This document shows positions 1-11,800 of a DNA stretch of 64,000 bases, piece after piece. This stretch comes from Apium graveolens (lineage: Eukaryota > Streptophyta > Magnoliopsida > Apiales > Apiaceae). Both the position numbers and the translations under genes were made by a program. A model generated the notes under the pieces. The model saw only the letters and a list, made by a program, of their open reading frames with translations. It ran no database searches and had not been told where the DNA came from. Positions within the stretch are counted from its first letter, which is position 1; each line of letters opens with the position of its first letter. Location of the stretch: the NCBI RefSeq assembly GCF_009905375.1, contig NC_133656.1:238557996-238621995 (forward strand). The letters are read 5' to 3'.

Positions 1-75
1 TTATAAATTTTTAATGTGATTTATGCATACCTTATGACTTTACTGAGTTTTTAATGTGCCATGCTTATTTATTTA

Positions 76-1061
76 GGGCTATGGAGAAGGCTGCAAATGC
101 CAGACCCGTATGGAATAGAGGAGATAAATATCATGTTACAATGTCTGCAGGGGGCACGAAATTGTTGTAAACCTAGATGAAAGAACTTGTGCATGCCGAA
201 AGTGGCAATTGACTGGAATTCCATGTTTTCACGCATGTGCCTGCATTTTCTTCAAGAAGCAAAGTCCACTAGACTACATGCATGACTGTCATAGGAGGGA
301 AAATTGTCTTAAAGTTTAGAGTCATATTTTAGACCCAATTAATGGAGAAGCATATTGGGATGAGACTGAAGCAGAACCACCACTACCTCCAATAAGGAGA
401 AAAGCCCCTGGCAGACCAAAGAAAAACAGAGATAAAACTAAAGATGTGGTGGTTGAAACAAAAAAGAGTGATCCTACAAGGTTAAAGAGGAAAGGGACAT
501 CAGTTCAGTGTTCATACTGTTCAGAATGGGGCCATAATACAAGGTCTTGCAAGACTGGGGTATGTCACTTCTGTTGTATACTTCCTTTTTGTTTAAGAAT
601 GAAAATTTATATATCTTTGTTTTACAGAAAATTGACATGTCAACACAAGAGGAAGAAGAAGGAAATGTGGACAATAATGTGACTAAGTCTGATGGTGATA
701 AAATGAATTTAAAAACAACTACATTGGCATGTAATCATTGTAAGACTGAGGGACACACAGCTAAGTCTTGTAAGGCTAAGGTATGTTTTTACATAAGTCC
801 TACTACTACTTTACATGAGGCCTCAAAATTTAACATAATAATATTCCGCAGAAGGATGAGACTGAACAAAAGAAGAAAGAAGCAAAACAGACTGCACTAA
901 GGAATGAAGAAGGAAAGAAGAAGGATGAATCAAAAGCAAAAGATGTGAAAGGAAAAGGAAAAGAAACAAGTGACTTGGATGAAGCTGCAAATGGTAACAA
1001 TGTGGGGAAAATTGGTGGAATTAGAATTCAGGAGCCAAGTGCTACAGATGGAGGAATCTGA
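76..1061 (+). pseudogene. MULE (MuDR-type) transposase, C-terminal remnant
   Basis: This is the tail of a Mutator-like transposase; the catalytic part would lie left of the window. The frame from 185 encodes a SWIM zinc finger (CACRKW then PCFHAC). Two CCHC zinc knuckles follow, CSYCSEWGHNTRSC (about 510-554) and CNHCKTEGHTAKSC (about 729-770), separated by an intron (560-627, GT/AG). A second intron (781-851) leads to a Lys/Glu-rich tail ending at TGA 1059-1061. SWIM plus CCHC knuckles is typical of plant MuDR transposases. The copy is broken: the frame of the segment starting WNRGDKYHVT (from about 81) must shift near 150-160 to join the SWIM frame, and TAG at 317-319 interrupts the alignment. 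Family assignment is firm; loss of function is inferred from these two lesions. Confidence 0.8.
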
Positions 1062-1636
1062 AGACCATTTCAACCACCAGGTTAAAAACAAAAGGGGCCT
1101 TTAGACATTGAAGCTGAATCATATGTTGGGAAGCATGGACAAAAATTTACATCTTTAAGGAAATTGGAAGCTACAAAGGTTAAAAACAACAGCAAGTGGG
1201 GAAGAAGACTTGGTGTCCTTAGATGTTAAATTTATCTTTTATCAAGTAATGTTGTTGGTCAGTCAAGGGTTAAGTTTTCGTAAAAACAAAGTATGTTTTG
1301 TATTTCACTATATAATGAGGTGAAACAACTACCCTCTGAACCAATTTATCTATGTGTTTGAACCATGACTTTTGTTTAATGTTGGTTAATCTATCTTTTG
1401 TTTGAACCATGACATTGTTTAATGTTCTTATTTTCTACATTTGATAGTGATCAATTCACAACACATAAATTTGAATATTCAACATTATTCCGTGAAATTA
1501 TTCATAACAAAAACTACACATTCATACTTCATTGCTCTTACACAATACACAATTCATAACAGAAACTACAATTCATACTTCTAATAATCATTCATAACAG
1601 AAAAACTTAATACTTGCACAAAATAAATATTAAACA
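1062..1636. other. AT-rich remainder of the MULE interior, no gene seen
   Basis: No ORF with recognisable similarity. The first 150 bases read like a continuation of the transposase tail after its stop. The rest is low-complexity AT-rich DNA with small internal repeats such as cattcataac recurring around 1500-1600. Confidence 0.5.
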
Positions 1637-2017
1637 TTACATTTCTGATACTTCATTACTCTTACACAATACATAAAATCCAAGTAGAACCCAAGTCACA
1701 ATGAGCAAGTACAAAGCTCTGCCACGGTGACATATAGATCTTCGACTATTTACCTCCATTTCCGAATACACCTCAACTTGTTGCGACATCTCCATTTGTT
1801 GTGATAACTCCATATTCATAGCTTCTAAAGCATTAATCCGTTTAAGCAGTCCCGGAATAATGGCTTGAGCACGATTACATAGTGGTGGTTCAACCCACTT
1901 GAAAAAGTTACACTTGTAATTCACACAACTGATGAATCGACGACTAGAATTTGCATTCGTCCAAGTTGTTCTTTCCGCTACCCATTTCGATGGACGACAA
2001 TTACACCTCTCTACCAT
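1637..2017 (-). CDS. GRF-type zinc-finger protein with C-terminal membrane segment
   Basis: A 126-residue intronless ORF. The N-terminal half has the GRF zinc-finger layout: CNC near the start, then SSRRFISC, then CNFFKWVEPPLC, supplying Cys ligands and the conserved aromatic and Arg residues. A short Met/Gln/Glu-rich helix (about residues 60-90) follows, then a hydrophobic stretch (about 103-119) that could span a membrane. Plant genomes hold many such small GRF proteins, often near or inside Mutator-like elements. This one sits tail-to-tail with the MULE transposase remnant and just inside a MULE-type terminal region, so it may be the element's accessory ORF. A TATA-like stretch lies at about 2089-2098 upstream. 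The biochemical role is unknown. The ORF is intact. Confidence 0.6.
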   Translation of the reverse strand: MVERCNCRPSKWVAERTTWTNANSSRRFISCVNYKCNFFKWVEPPLCNRAQAIIPGLLKRINALEAMNMELSQQMEMSQQVEVYSEMEVNSRRSICHRGRALYLLIVTWVLLGFYVLCKSNEVSEM

Positions 2018-2109
2018 GATTACTCAAGAAAAAATGTGTGACTTGGATGAAGAAGACAATTATTGGGTATGTACTGATTAAACATGAGCACAATATATAC
2101 ACACAGAGT

Positions 2110-2296
2110 TTTTACCGTTCAAAAATAAAATGTCAACTTTACCCTTCAACACATTAACGTTAACGGTCAATTTTGACGAAAGGGGTGCAATGTGAAACGG
2201 GTTTCAAAATTAGGGGGTGCATTGTGCAATTTATGAAAACAGCTATACAACTTTGCATTTCAGCCAAAGTAAAGGGTGCAATCTGCAATTCACTCT
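2110..2296. repeat. MULE-type terminal region
   Basis: The block containing gggtgcattgtgcaattta and, at its outer edge, gggtgcaatctgcaattcac closely resembles the right terminal arm of the Mutator-type element at 8359-8538 (same order of motifs, ending in GGGTGCAA...TGCAATTC). I read it as the right terminal inverted repeat of the MULE whose transposase remnant starts the window; the left end would be outside. No flanking duplication can be tested. Confidence 0.55.
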
Positions 2297-2724
2297 AGAT
2301 TATATCATCCGGCAGCATGAGGGTATCTTTTCTTCTCATCACTCTCATAAACGCTGAAACCTTGTGCTCTATTAAAGGGATTTCCCTAGTACTCACTCTG
2401 TCCCTAATTACTTGTCCACTTTCGACTGATATTTGTTGTTGGTCATCGGCTTCCTCCATTATTGTCATCAGAGATTAGGGTTAGACTTTAAGTACTTGGA
2501 CGCTGGAGAAGAAGAAAGAATATCATATAGTTAATTGGACCTACTTTTTAGCTCTTACTTTCTTAAAAACTCAATCATCAATCATCAATCATCAATATTT
2601 TTATCTTTATAGGAAATAGGAAAACCAGGAGCTCCAGAATCGACTAAAAAATATTTATGAAAATTATTTATGTATTTTTTTAGAGCTTCTCAATTTTAAT
2701 TTAATAAAATTAAATTTTCTTTTA
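2297..2724. other. Intergenic, no gene seen
   Basis: AT-rich DNA with a short run of the triplet-like unit atcatca around 2574-2600. No coding or RNA signal was recognised. Confidence 0.4.
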
Positions 2725-3070
2725 TACATTCGAATTAAAAGGGAAGATAATAAATAGTTAGGAGTCAATCCTATTTAGGATTTATTTATTCGAATCAATA
2801 GGGAAGATAATAAATATTTAGAAGTTAATCCTATTTAGAATTTGTTTATTTGAATTAATAGGGAAGATAATAAATATTTAGAAGTTAATCATATTTAGAA
2901 TTTATTTAAACAAACTTTACCTTTTTCTCAACGGATTTGTTTATTCTTATCAGGGAAGATAATTAATATTTAGAAGTTAATCCTATTTAGAATTTGTTTA
3001 TTCGAATTAACAGGGAAGATCATAAATATTTAGAAGTCAATCCTATTTAGAATTTATTTAAACAAATTTT
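2725..3070. repeat. Tandem array of about 60-bp units
   Basis: Five recognisable copies start near 2728, 2784, 2845, 2938 and 2998. Each carries agggaagataataaatattt followed by an aatcctatttagaattt-type end. A 35-bp spacer (about 2905-2937), whose sequence reappears after the last copy near 3058, separates copies 3 and 4. This suggests duplication of a larger unit. Confidence 0.75.
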
Positions 3071-3129
3071 ACTTTTTTCTCAACTAACTTAGATCTTCTT
3101 TATATATTTAAATATATAAAGGAAACCCT

Positions 3130-3935
3130 CCGAAAGCTTTGAAATCGCTCGAATCATATTTATCTATTGCTTTAGAGATCCTCTTTTTTAAATACTAAAA
3201 TCAAAACTTCTTTCTTTAGTTCCTATTTTTTAGAGAATAAAATCGAAACCTATTCTAAGTTGAATACGAGATAGAATCAAATCAAAACCTTTTTTTGAGT
3301 TGAATACAATATTTTAAAAACCAAAACTTCCTTCTTTATTTCCTATTTTTAAGAGAAAAAATTGTTTAAGTTGAATACGAGATAGAACAAAATTGAAACC
3401 TTTTTAAAGTTAAATACGTGATAAAACAAATTCTAAGCATTTTAAAGTTGAATACGAGATAGACAAAATTGAAACATTTTTTAAGTATTTTTAAGAGAAC
3501 AAAATCGAAACCTATTTTAGGTTGAATACGAGATTTTTAAAATTAAAATTTTCTTCTTTATTTCCTATTTTTTAGAGAACAAAATTGAAGCCTATTTTAA
3601 ATTGAATACGAGATAGAAAAAATTGAAATTTTTATTAAGTTAAATACATGATAGAACAAAATCGAAACCTTTTTAAGCTAAATACGAGATAGAACAAAAT
3701 TTAAATATTTTTAAGTATTTTTTAGAGAAAAAAATCAAAATATATTTTAAGTTGAATAAGAGATAGAACAAAATCAAAACCTTTTTTAAGTTGAATACGA
3801 GATTTTTAAAATCAAAATTTCTTTTTAATTTTTTTTTGATAACAAAATCGAAACCTATTTTAAGTTGAATACGAGATTAAAAAAAATTGAAACATTTTTT
3901 TAGGTTGAATATGAGATTTTTAAAATTAAATAAAA
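3130..3935. repeat. Degenerate short-repeat field
   Basis: The motif gttgaatacgagata, followed by a variable (gaaca)aaatcgaaacct segment, recurs more than ten times at irregular 30-60 bp spacing with many small indels. It looks like an old, decaying minisatellite. No coding potential. Confidence 0.7.
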
Positions 3936-4598
3936 AACAAGTCTCTCAATAAGTATAAACTTAATCAAATTATTTAAATAATTGATTATATCTATATAAA
4001 GCCATTATTGTTTTGTATAATCCCCCTTTCAATTTTTCATGAATCATCTCAATATATAAATATTGAGTGGTACTAAAGTTTTACAAAATTATTATTCTCA
4101 TTCAATTAACACATAACATGCGTCCTATCCATTGGGAGCAAGATTTGGGGTACTTAATTTTATTATTTTCAATCGGATTGAAATCTGAAATTTCATATTC
4201 CTAAAATTAAGAATTAAATTTATAATAGGTAACAATCCAATAAAATGTGATCCAATCGATACTAATATATTAAATATCATATTCATAGATATTTTGGATA
4301 CATGAAATTTAATCGGATTGAAATTAAAAAGGCCTAAGAACACCTGATAAAAGTCAATATTAATACCCATAATTTAATAATGTATCTGGAATCATATATC
4401 AACTTGTTTAATATTTTCTTGAGTCAACATCTGTTGTAAACTTTAATTCAATTGAATTTTATAATTCGAAAATTCATGTGTGTGTAATTTCATATTCGTA
4501 TTAAAAATTTCATATTCCTGAAATCAAATAGATTTGAAATTTATAACAAATATCGGCTCGACAAGAGGTGATATAAACTTGTATTAATATCCGAAGTT
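3936..4598. other. AT-rich intergenic DNA
   Basis: No gene recognised. Several copies of aatcggattgaaatt and its variants occur (about 4170, 4310 and 4620), a link to the duplication that follows. Confidence 0.4.
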
Positions 4599-4873
4599 TG
4601 GAATTACCGAAAACCATTCGGATTGAAATTTATAACGGGTGTTGTCCCAAGAAAATATGATATAAATTGTGTAATTAAATAATATTCAAATTGTATTTTT
4701 TTTTCTAATACGTATAAAGTCTGAAGTTTTAGATCGTATTTGAAGTTTGGAATTATTGAAAACCATTTGGATTGGAATTTAAAACTGGTGTCGGCCCAAG
4801 AAAATATGATATAAATCGTAGTAATTAATAATATTTAAATCGTATTTTTTTGTCTAATATGTATAAAGTCATA
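4599..4873. repeat. Two-copy tandem duplication, about 140 bp
   Basis: The segment starting gtttggaattaccgaaaacc at about 4599 recurs from about 4746 as gtttggaattattgaaaacc. The copies stay similar through the cccaagaaaatatgatataa motif to the tcgtattttttt end. Confidence 0.75.
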
Positions 4874-5019
4874 TATTTTTCCTAATTTTTTGATTAATTA
4901 ATCTATATTATATTATTTAAGAAAATAAAATATAAACGCGACTTAGTCGACTAGTATTTATATAAAGGAGAAGACGGCGTTTAGGTGGCATCTCATATAG
5001 TCTCATTTTATTATTCTAA

Positions 5020-5700
5020 TTTTCTCAATTTTTTGAATTAATAAATATCAAAAATTACAATTATCTTATATTTTTCTAAATTATATCACCGTTCATAATT
5101 TTCTCCTAAAGTTTCGACAAAATCTTTAATTAAAATTTTTGAAAAATCAACTTACCAACATTAATTTACTCCTAAAATTTCTACAAAATCTTTAATTAAA
5201 ATTTTTGAAATCAACTTATCATCGTAATGATAGACGCGTAAACGCATTCGTTTTATCCTTTATATACGTATATTGATTTTATTTTCAAAATATTTAATTT
5301 AAAATTTAATAAAGAAAAAAATAAGAATATGTGATGATAAAATTATAATTGTATATATTTTATTTCATATTTGAGAGGATCCGAATCTTTATACTTAATT
5401 ATTTTCTCAATTTTTTGAACTAATAAATTTCAAAAATTACAATTATCTTATATTTTTCTAGATAGGGTTCGTAATTTTATCCTAAAATTTCTACAAAATC
5501 TTTATTTAAGATTTTTGAGATTAACTTACCATCATAATGAGAGGCGTCACGTAAACAATTTCGTGTTCTCTTTTATATAAGTATATTGATTTTATTTTCA
5601 AAAAAATAATTTTAAATTTAATAAAGTAAAAAATAAGAATATGTGATTGATAAAATTATAATTGTATCAATTTTATTTCATATTTGACAGGATCCGAACC
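5020..5700. repeat. Direct repeat, period about 378 bp
   Basis: The block beginning tttctcaattttttgaa (about 5024) recurs near 5402. Both copies share the order: aaattacaattatcttatat, a ctacaaaatcttta-type segment, a tttatataagtatattgatt-type segment, and aggatccgaa. The second copy is shorter and diverged. It lies directly 3' of the receptor-kinase gene. Confidence 0.7.
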
Positions 5701-5834
5701 TTTATAATTAATTGAATCCTTCTGTCACAAAAAAAATGATTAACAGTACAAATTTACAGATGTAGTACAAGCTTGTGTTCAATTTAAGTGCATTCGAGTA
5801 TCTCCTACATAATAAGAAAAATGGATTCAACAAT

Positions 5835-8800
5835 CTATCTGCCCTCTCCAACAATGTCATGCAGCATAGAACCAGACACATTCACTGGGGTATAATTTGG
5901 ATCAGTTAGCTGGCTTGTACCTGCAGATGAGCTAAATGGGGTACTACCAGTGTTTGATGTTGAAGCATCAGCACTCAGAAAAGTTGTTGTATCCGAAAAT
6001 TTCCAGTCTGTAAGGTATCCGGGCTTTGTAGTGACTGCAGTTACTTCGATGTCTCCTGATAACATTGCCACCACACGAGACATTGGAGGTCTTAAATTTG
6101 GTGATGTTTGAGTGCACAAGAGCGCCACGTCTATAAGCCTTTTAACTTCGTTCTCATTGAATGTTGACAGACTTGGATCAACAAGCTCAATTCCACGGTT
6201 ATCCTCATGTAATTGCCAGGCCTAAAAAGAGGTGAACTATTACAAAATGCGCAAGCTTCTCAGTCTGGCAAATAATCTATTAATCGGTAACTACAACTAA
6301 ATACCTGAATTTCATTTACGTCAATGGATTTTTGTTAATACTCACAGACAGGGTTACATATGTATATCAGTTCTCTACTTAAGGCTCTGAGCATACTCTG
6401 TGTGGTGTGTCTCTGTAGACCAACACAACTTCTACAGATGTTTGTGCTAGATAATGTGAATGTAATCTATTACTCCGGAGAGAATTGCATTTTGCACCCA
6501 TTATATTTGGTCAAAACTCAATTTTGTATATTTATTTTCATAAATTGCAGTTTGCATCCCCTACTTTGAAATCCGCTTCAAGTTGCACCTTTTTTGCCAA
6601 ATTTTGTCAATTTTTTTGCCCAAATTATTATCTTCAACAACATATATAATCTAGAGTAATTGGCAGTTTGTAACCCAGTTTTATTTTCATTTTTGCGATT
6701 TGGGTCTAAATTATTTTCTCTGTCAACATGCACCCCATAAAATTATTTTCGCTTCTATTTGCACCCAACTGACGAATTTCCATCCAAGATGACCGTTAAC
6801 TTTAACGGAAACCGGGGTATTTCAGTAAATTACTAATTAAAACATAAGAAAATAAGAGTAATTGGCACTTTGTAACCCATTTCTTTGAGCGTTTTTTCAA
6901 TTCGGGTCTATATTATGTTTCCTTACAAGTTGCACCTTTAACTTTGAAATTCGCTTTGTTTTGCACCCCTTGAACGTTTTTAACTTTTATATCAGGGGTA
7001 AAAGCGGATATTTAGGGTCTCCAAGAACAAATCGCCGAATCTTTAGATTTCCCGGTCCAAACCAACAAATAAATACATGGATCGGTTGTAAATAACAAGC
7101 AAAAGCTATCTGTAATATCAAATTTAATAAAAAAATTCCCAGAAATTAAACTACCAAATCGAAATAAAAATCCTAGAATCGAGTTTAATTTTTATTTTAG
7201 CGGATACAGATCGGCATATTAAATATTCGATCCAGGATTCGATCCGATAAAAAAATCCAATTATAAATAGAGCAAATATTTAATAGGCCGATCTATATTC
7301 GCTAAAATAAAAAATTAAACTCTATATATGATTCTTATTTCGAATTGGGGGTTTGATTTTCAGGCATTTTTCACGAAATTTGATATTACAGATAACTTTT
7401 ACTTGTTATTTGCAAATGAGGTTGAGCATTCGGTCGGTTCGGTCCAAAACCAGACCGAACCGAATAGACTTAAAAACTGAATTATCAATTTTTCTTGGAC
7501 TAAACCGGACCGAAATTGTATTATGGACCGGACCGAACCGAAATAATTCTGTTCAGTCCGGTTTTGGACTGAACGAACTGAATTTTTTTAAAAAAAATAA
7601 AATTGTAATAAAAATTTCAAACCTAAAAATATGAACTCTAAAATATAATTAAAGTAAAGTGATATGTAGAGTTCTACCAGTGTATAAATATAATTACAAA
7701 TTAAAAATTATGATTATAATTTTTAAGATATATGTAAAATATATAATATAAATTATATTATTTATGATTTGGTCTATTCGATGAACCGGACCGAGCCGAT
7801 TTTATTTCGGTCTATTTGGTTCGAACCGAATATAACAAATTTCTGAAAAATTAGGACTGAACCGAACCGAATTAGTACGGTTCGGTTTAGTTTTTTGGTT
7901 TTGGTTCGGTTTTGCTTAGCCCTATTTGTAATCGATTCATGTATTTATTTGTTGGTTTGGACCGGGAAATCTAATGATCCGGCGATTTGTTCTTGGAGAC
8001 CAGAAATTTCCGATTTTACCCCTGATATAAAAGTGGGTGCTAAACAAAGTGAAATTTAAAGTTAAAGGTGCAACTTGCAAGGAAACATAATATAGACCCG
8101 AATTGAAAAGATGCCCAAAAAAATGGGTTACAAAGTGCCAATTACTCTTAGTTTCTTCTGTTTTAATTAGTAATTTACTAAAATGTCCCCGATTCCGTTA
8201 AAGTTAGCGGTCATCTTGGATGGAAAGTCGCCAACGGGGTATAAATAGAAGCAAAATTAATTTTACGGGGAGCAAATTGACAGAGAAAATAATGTAGACC
8301 TAAATCGCAAAAATGAAAATAAAAGTAGGTTACAAACTGCCAATTACTCTATAATCTATTATTGAAGATAAAAGATGAGATATATTGTTGGAGACAGCAA
8401 TTAGGGCTAAAAAATTAGGCAAAAAGGGTGCATGTTGAAACAGATTTCAAAGTAGGGGATGTAAAATGCAATTTATGAAAATAGGTATGCAAAATTGGGT
8501 TTTGGCCAAATATAAGGGGTGCAAAATGCAATTCTCTCATTACTCTATCGACGAAATGTAAATAATCTTTAACAAAACTGACCCTGCTCTAAACCTTATA
8601 TAGGTATAACACGACATTATCAATACCCTCTCCAAGCTAAACTTTATAAGCATGCCAGTATTATCTAAAAATGGTTCAAGAACAAAATTAATGCTTAAAA
8701 ACATATTACTATTAGTTAATCCTTAGAGCGAGAGAGGAGAGTGCATACCCATTCAAGAAGATAGACTTTATCATCTTCCAAGTTTGAGTCAGAATTTAAC

Positions 8801-11800
8801 CTCCCACTAACAACTTCAAGAGCTACTACGCCAAATCCAAACACATCAGCTTTTTCAGTAAGATGTCCACGCATGGCATATTCTGGAGCAAGATATCCAC
8901 TGCAGTAATAATGAAAAGTATTCTGATTTCCTACTCGATACAAAAAAAATACAAAAACAATAAATATGTAAGCTGTTAGACATGTCTAATGAAAGTCGTA
9001 CACTGTTCCTGCTACACGAGTACTTATGTGAGTCTTCTTATCATCGTAAAGTTTGGCCAAGCCAAAGTCCGAAATTTTAGGTACAAGTTCGGAATCAAGT
9101 AAAATATTGCTTGCTTTCACATCTCTGTGTACAATTCGTACTCGTGATTCCTCGTGAAGATATGTTAGACCACGTGCCACTCCAAGGCATATTTCAAAAC
9201 GAGTTGGCCAGTCAAGAAACAAAGTTCCGTTCCCTGTTTCATCAACAAGCAAAATGTAACATTTTCAGAATTCATCCTTCTTACCTATATACAATAAGCA
9301 TTCGAGAGATCTTAATTCAAGCACTAATAAAGGTCAAGGGTATGATGCTTACAGACGACAAATTATAAAATTCATAACATTTACTTTTTAGTGTTTGTTT
9401 GTCATCCTTAACTACTAAAAAAGATCTAGGGTACAAGAAGTAATTAAAAATATCTTTACTCGTAAGCATACAAGAATATTTACAAAGAATATTTACAAGA
9501 ACATTTACAAAGAACATATTAATTTCACACATTTAAGTATATTTCTTCTGTTCAAAGTACATATATTTCAATAAAGCATTCAAAAAGAATACAATACTAA
9601 TAGATGAAAAATATTAATTGTTTTTAAATATAATTAAGAAAAACGTGCATTGCACAGTTTATAAGCTTGTTATTTGTGAGAGCTATAAATAGTTACCAAA
9701 TAATGCTTGATCAAGACTGTTGTTTTCAAGATACTCGTAGACCAGCATCCTCTTATCTCCCTCGATGCAGCATCCATATAATTTCACAAGGTTACGGTGC
9801 TGCACAGCAGATATAGTTGCAATCTCTGCCACAAATTGACTCTTTCCTTGGTGGGATGCTACAGAAAGTTGTTTAACAGCAACAACTCTACCATCACTAA
9901 GAGTACCCTGTTGATTAAGACGTGTTAAATTGCACTGCCTGACTTGTAGCTCATATTCCAATGCTAATTAAAGCAAGGGAGTAATAAAAGAACATGCATA
10001 GAAAAGGTTGCTGCCAAGCATTAAATTTCCTTCTAGATTATGCATCGAATTAGTATTAAGCATTTTAATTACAATGATAACATTATAGTAACTATAAAAT
10101 CTAGGTTGACATAAAAATTTGTTTTGGAAGGGTTAAAAAGTTTAGTTCTGCAAGAAGGAGCCCAGTTTTAAATTGATGGTAAATACAATATGAATGTTGC
10201 CCACAAATTTGATAGGGTACTGTTTCTCCAGAAGGGAGAGCGTAATGATCACAATTTGTATTTTCAGTCATGAAAAAAGAACGTGTAAACCTCATATTCA
10301 TACCATAGAGGTGACAGCAGCAATTTTACAACAGAGGTTACATATATGTTCATTTTCATTGTTTGTTTAATGAAATAAACTGTTCACCAGTTTAATTATG
10401 GTTATTAACTACAAATATGACTCACCTTGTAAACAGGCCCGAATCCCCCCTCCCCGAGCTTATTAATGGGACTAAAGTCATCTGTTCCAGCTTTCAGTTC
10501 AGCATAACTAAAAGTAAATGGTCTGGCATCCAGCCCCAGAAACTCTGTAATTTCAGCACAAAAATGAACAATAATTAATCAACACATAAGTATATCCATA
10601 AAAGTATATTTCAACTTGTATAATAAAACATATTAATTATATGAAACAATTTCTACATTAGCATTCGTTTAATACCTAGTACTTCTATGATATAGGATAT
10701 TGGAAAGCATTGAATGACTAGAGAAAACATGTTAAAATGAACCAGACTAGACAGTGCAGAATACAGCAATGCCTCCATGACATATGCTGAAACAAGGATG
10801 CATATCACACTTGTATTATTAAGTTATAGTAGTATATACAATTTTCCCTGAAGCCGCGGTTACTTAATCAGGTCATGACCCTTTCTGCATTTTGCCTCTA
10901 CAATCATAACTTTTCTCGATCTACTGAGAGTTGAGACATTATGAAGTTTAGTTTTCCTACAATTGATCTTGAGAAGCACTGCCTTCTAGGGCACATGTAG
11001 GTCCACCGTCCACACGATCATTCCCTTAACAGCCTACTTCCCCTTACCTCCTGTTCAATATTTTAATTTTCTATTACCTTCAACTCCATGGAGTTTTCCA
11101 CATTATGTTTCCATCATTTCTTTCGCGGCCTCCTCATCTACTATTCTATTTAACCATTTTACTGTAGTATCCAAACTTATTATATTCTTAAGTTGTTTAC
11201 AGACAACAGAAAGTTGTTTTTACCATCCAAACTAGTCTAGAAATCACCAATTAGAATCACAAAGCAAAAATAGCCACTTACGGATCTTCCAGAAATTTGT
11301 TTCAAATTCCTGAGAATTTGCATATATACACAAGCCACTACTTCACCTTAGTCACAAGGATAATGACAATATCAATTTATAAAGTCTATTAATAATATAA
11401 GATAAAAGCGAATGAAAAGCAATCCTAATAAAGAAGAAATTTTTGCCAAGGATATTAGGGAGTTATCAACCTAAAACTTACTCATGCAGATTCGAGCCTA
11501 GTCAGCTGATTCTTAAATATATACTTACAAGAAAAGATATCCTGGTATACCAAGAAGTTAACACTAAATAATTCGATGTTGCTGCATTTTCGTTAATAAT
11601 CCATGTTGTATAATGCAAGAAGTAAAAAACTTCCTTTGCATCAACACGTAATAAAAACAATTATGGGTATAGTGCATTTATTCTAGCACCTAAAGAGTGG
11701 CCCAAGTAAAAATATCGAAAAAAATGGGGCAATAAATATATAAGATGCCGAATCAATGTTGAAATATAATGACGATTTTCTTCTTTACCTTCATCTTCAA

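Larger units (their letters stand above)
6478..8538. mobile_element. Outer Mutator-type MITE (layer A) in last intron of the receptor kinase
   Basis: Terminal inverted repeats of about 170 bp: the left end GAGAGAATTGCATTTTGCAC mirrors the right end GTGCAAAATGCAATTCTCTC. Flanks attactccg (6469-6477) and attactcta (8539-8547) agree at 7 of 9 positions, a decayed 9-bp target duplication as Mutator makes. Without the inserted layer B the element is only about 355 bp. Its terminal sequence resembles the region at 2110-2296, so it likely belongs to the same family as the MULE at the window start. Confidence 0.75.
5835..10544 (-). other. Kinase domain exons (20-24)
   Basis: Exon 20 encodes [13 protein letters not shown] and the glycine loop. 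Exon 21 runs from [15 protein letters not shown] to LDQALFG. Exon 22 holds [31 protein letters not shown] and [14 protein letters not shown]. Exon 23 holds [20 protein letters not shown]. Exon 24 holds the C-lobe end ([14 protein letters not shown]) and a Ser/Thr-rich tail. Domain boundaries and motifs match active RD kinases: the HRD arginine is present. Confidence 0.92.

Noticed and set aside
4925..4960. Helitron 3' end (cgacttagtcgactagt)
   Set aside because: The hairpin lies one base from CTAG rather than about ten, and no matching 5' end was found.
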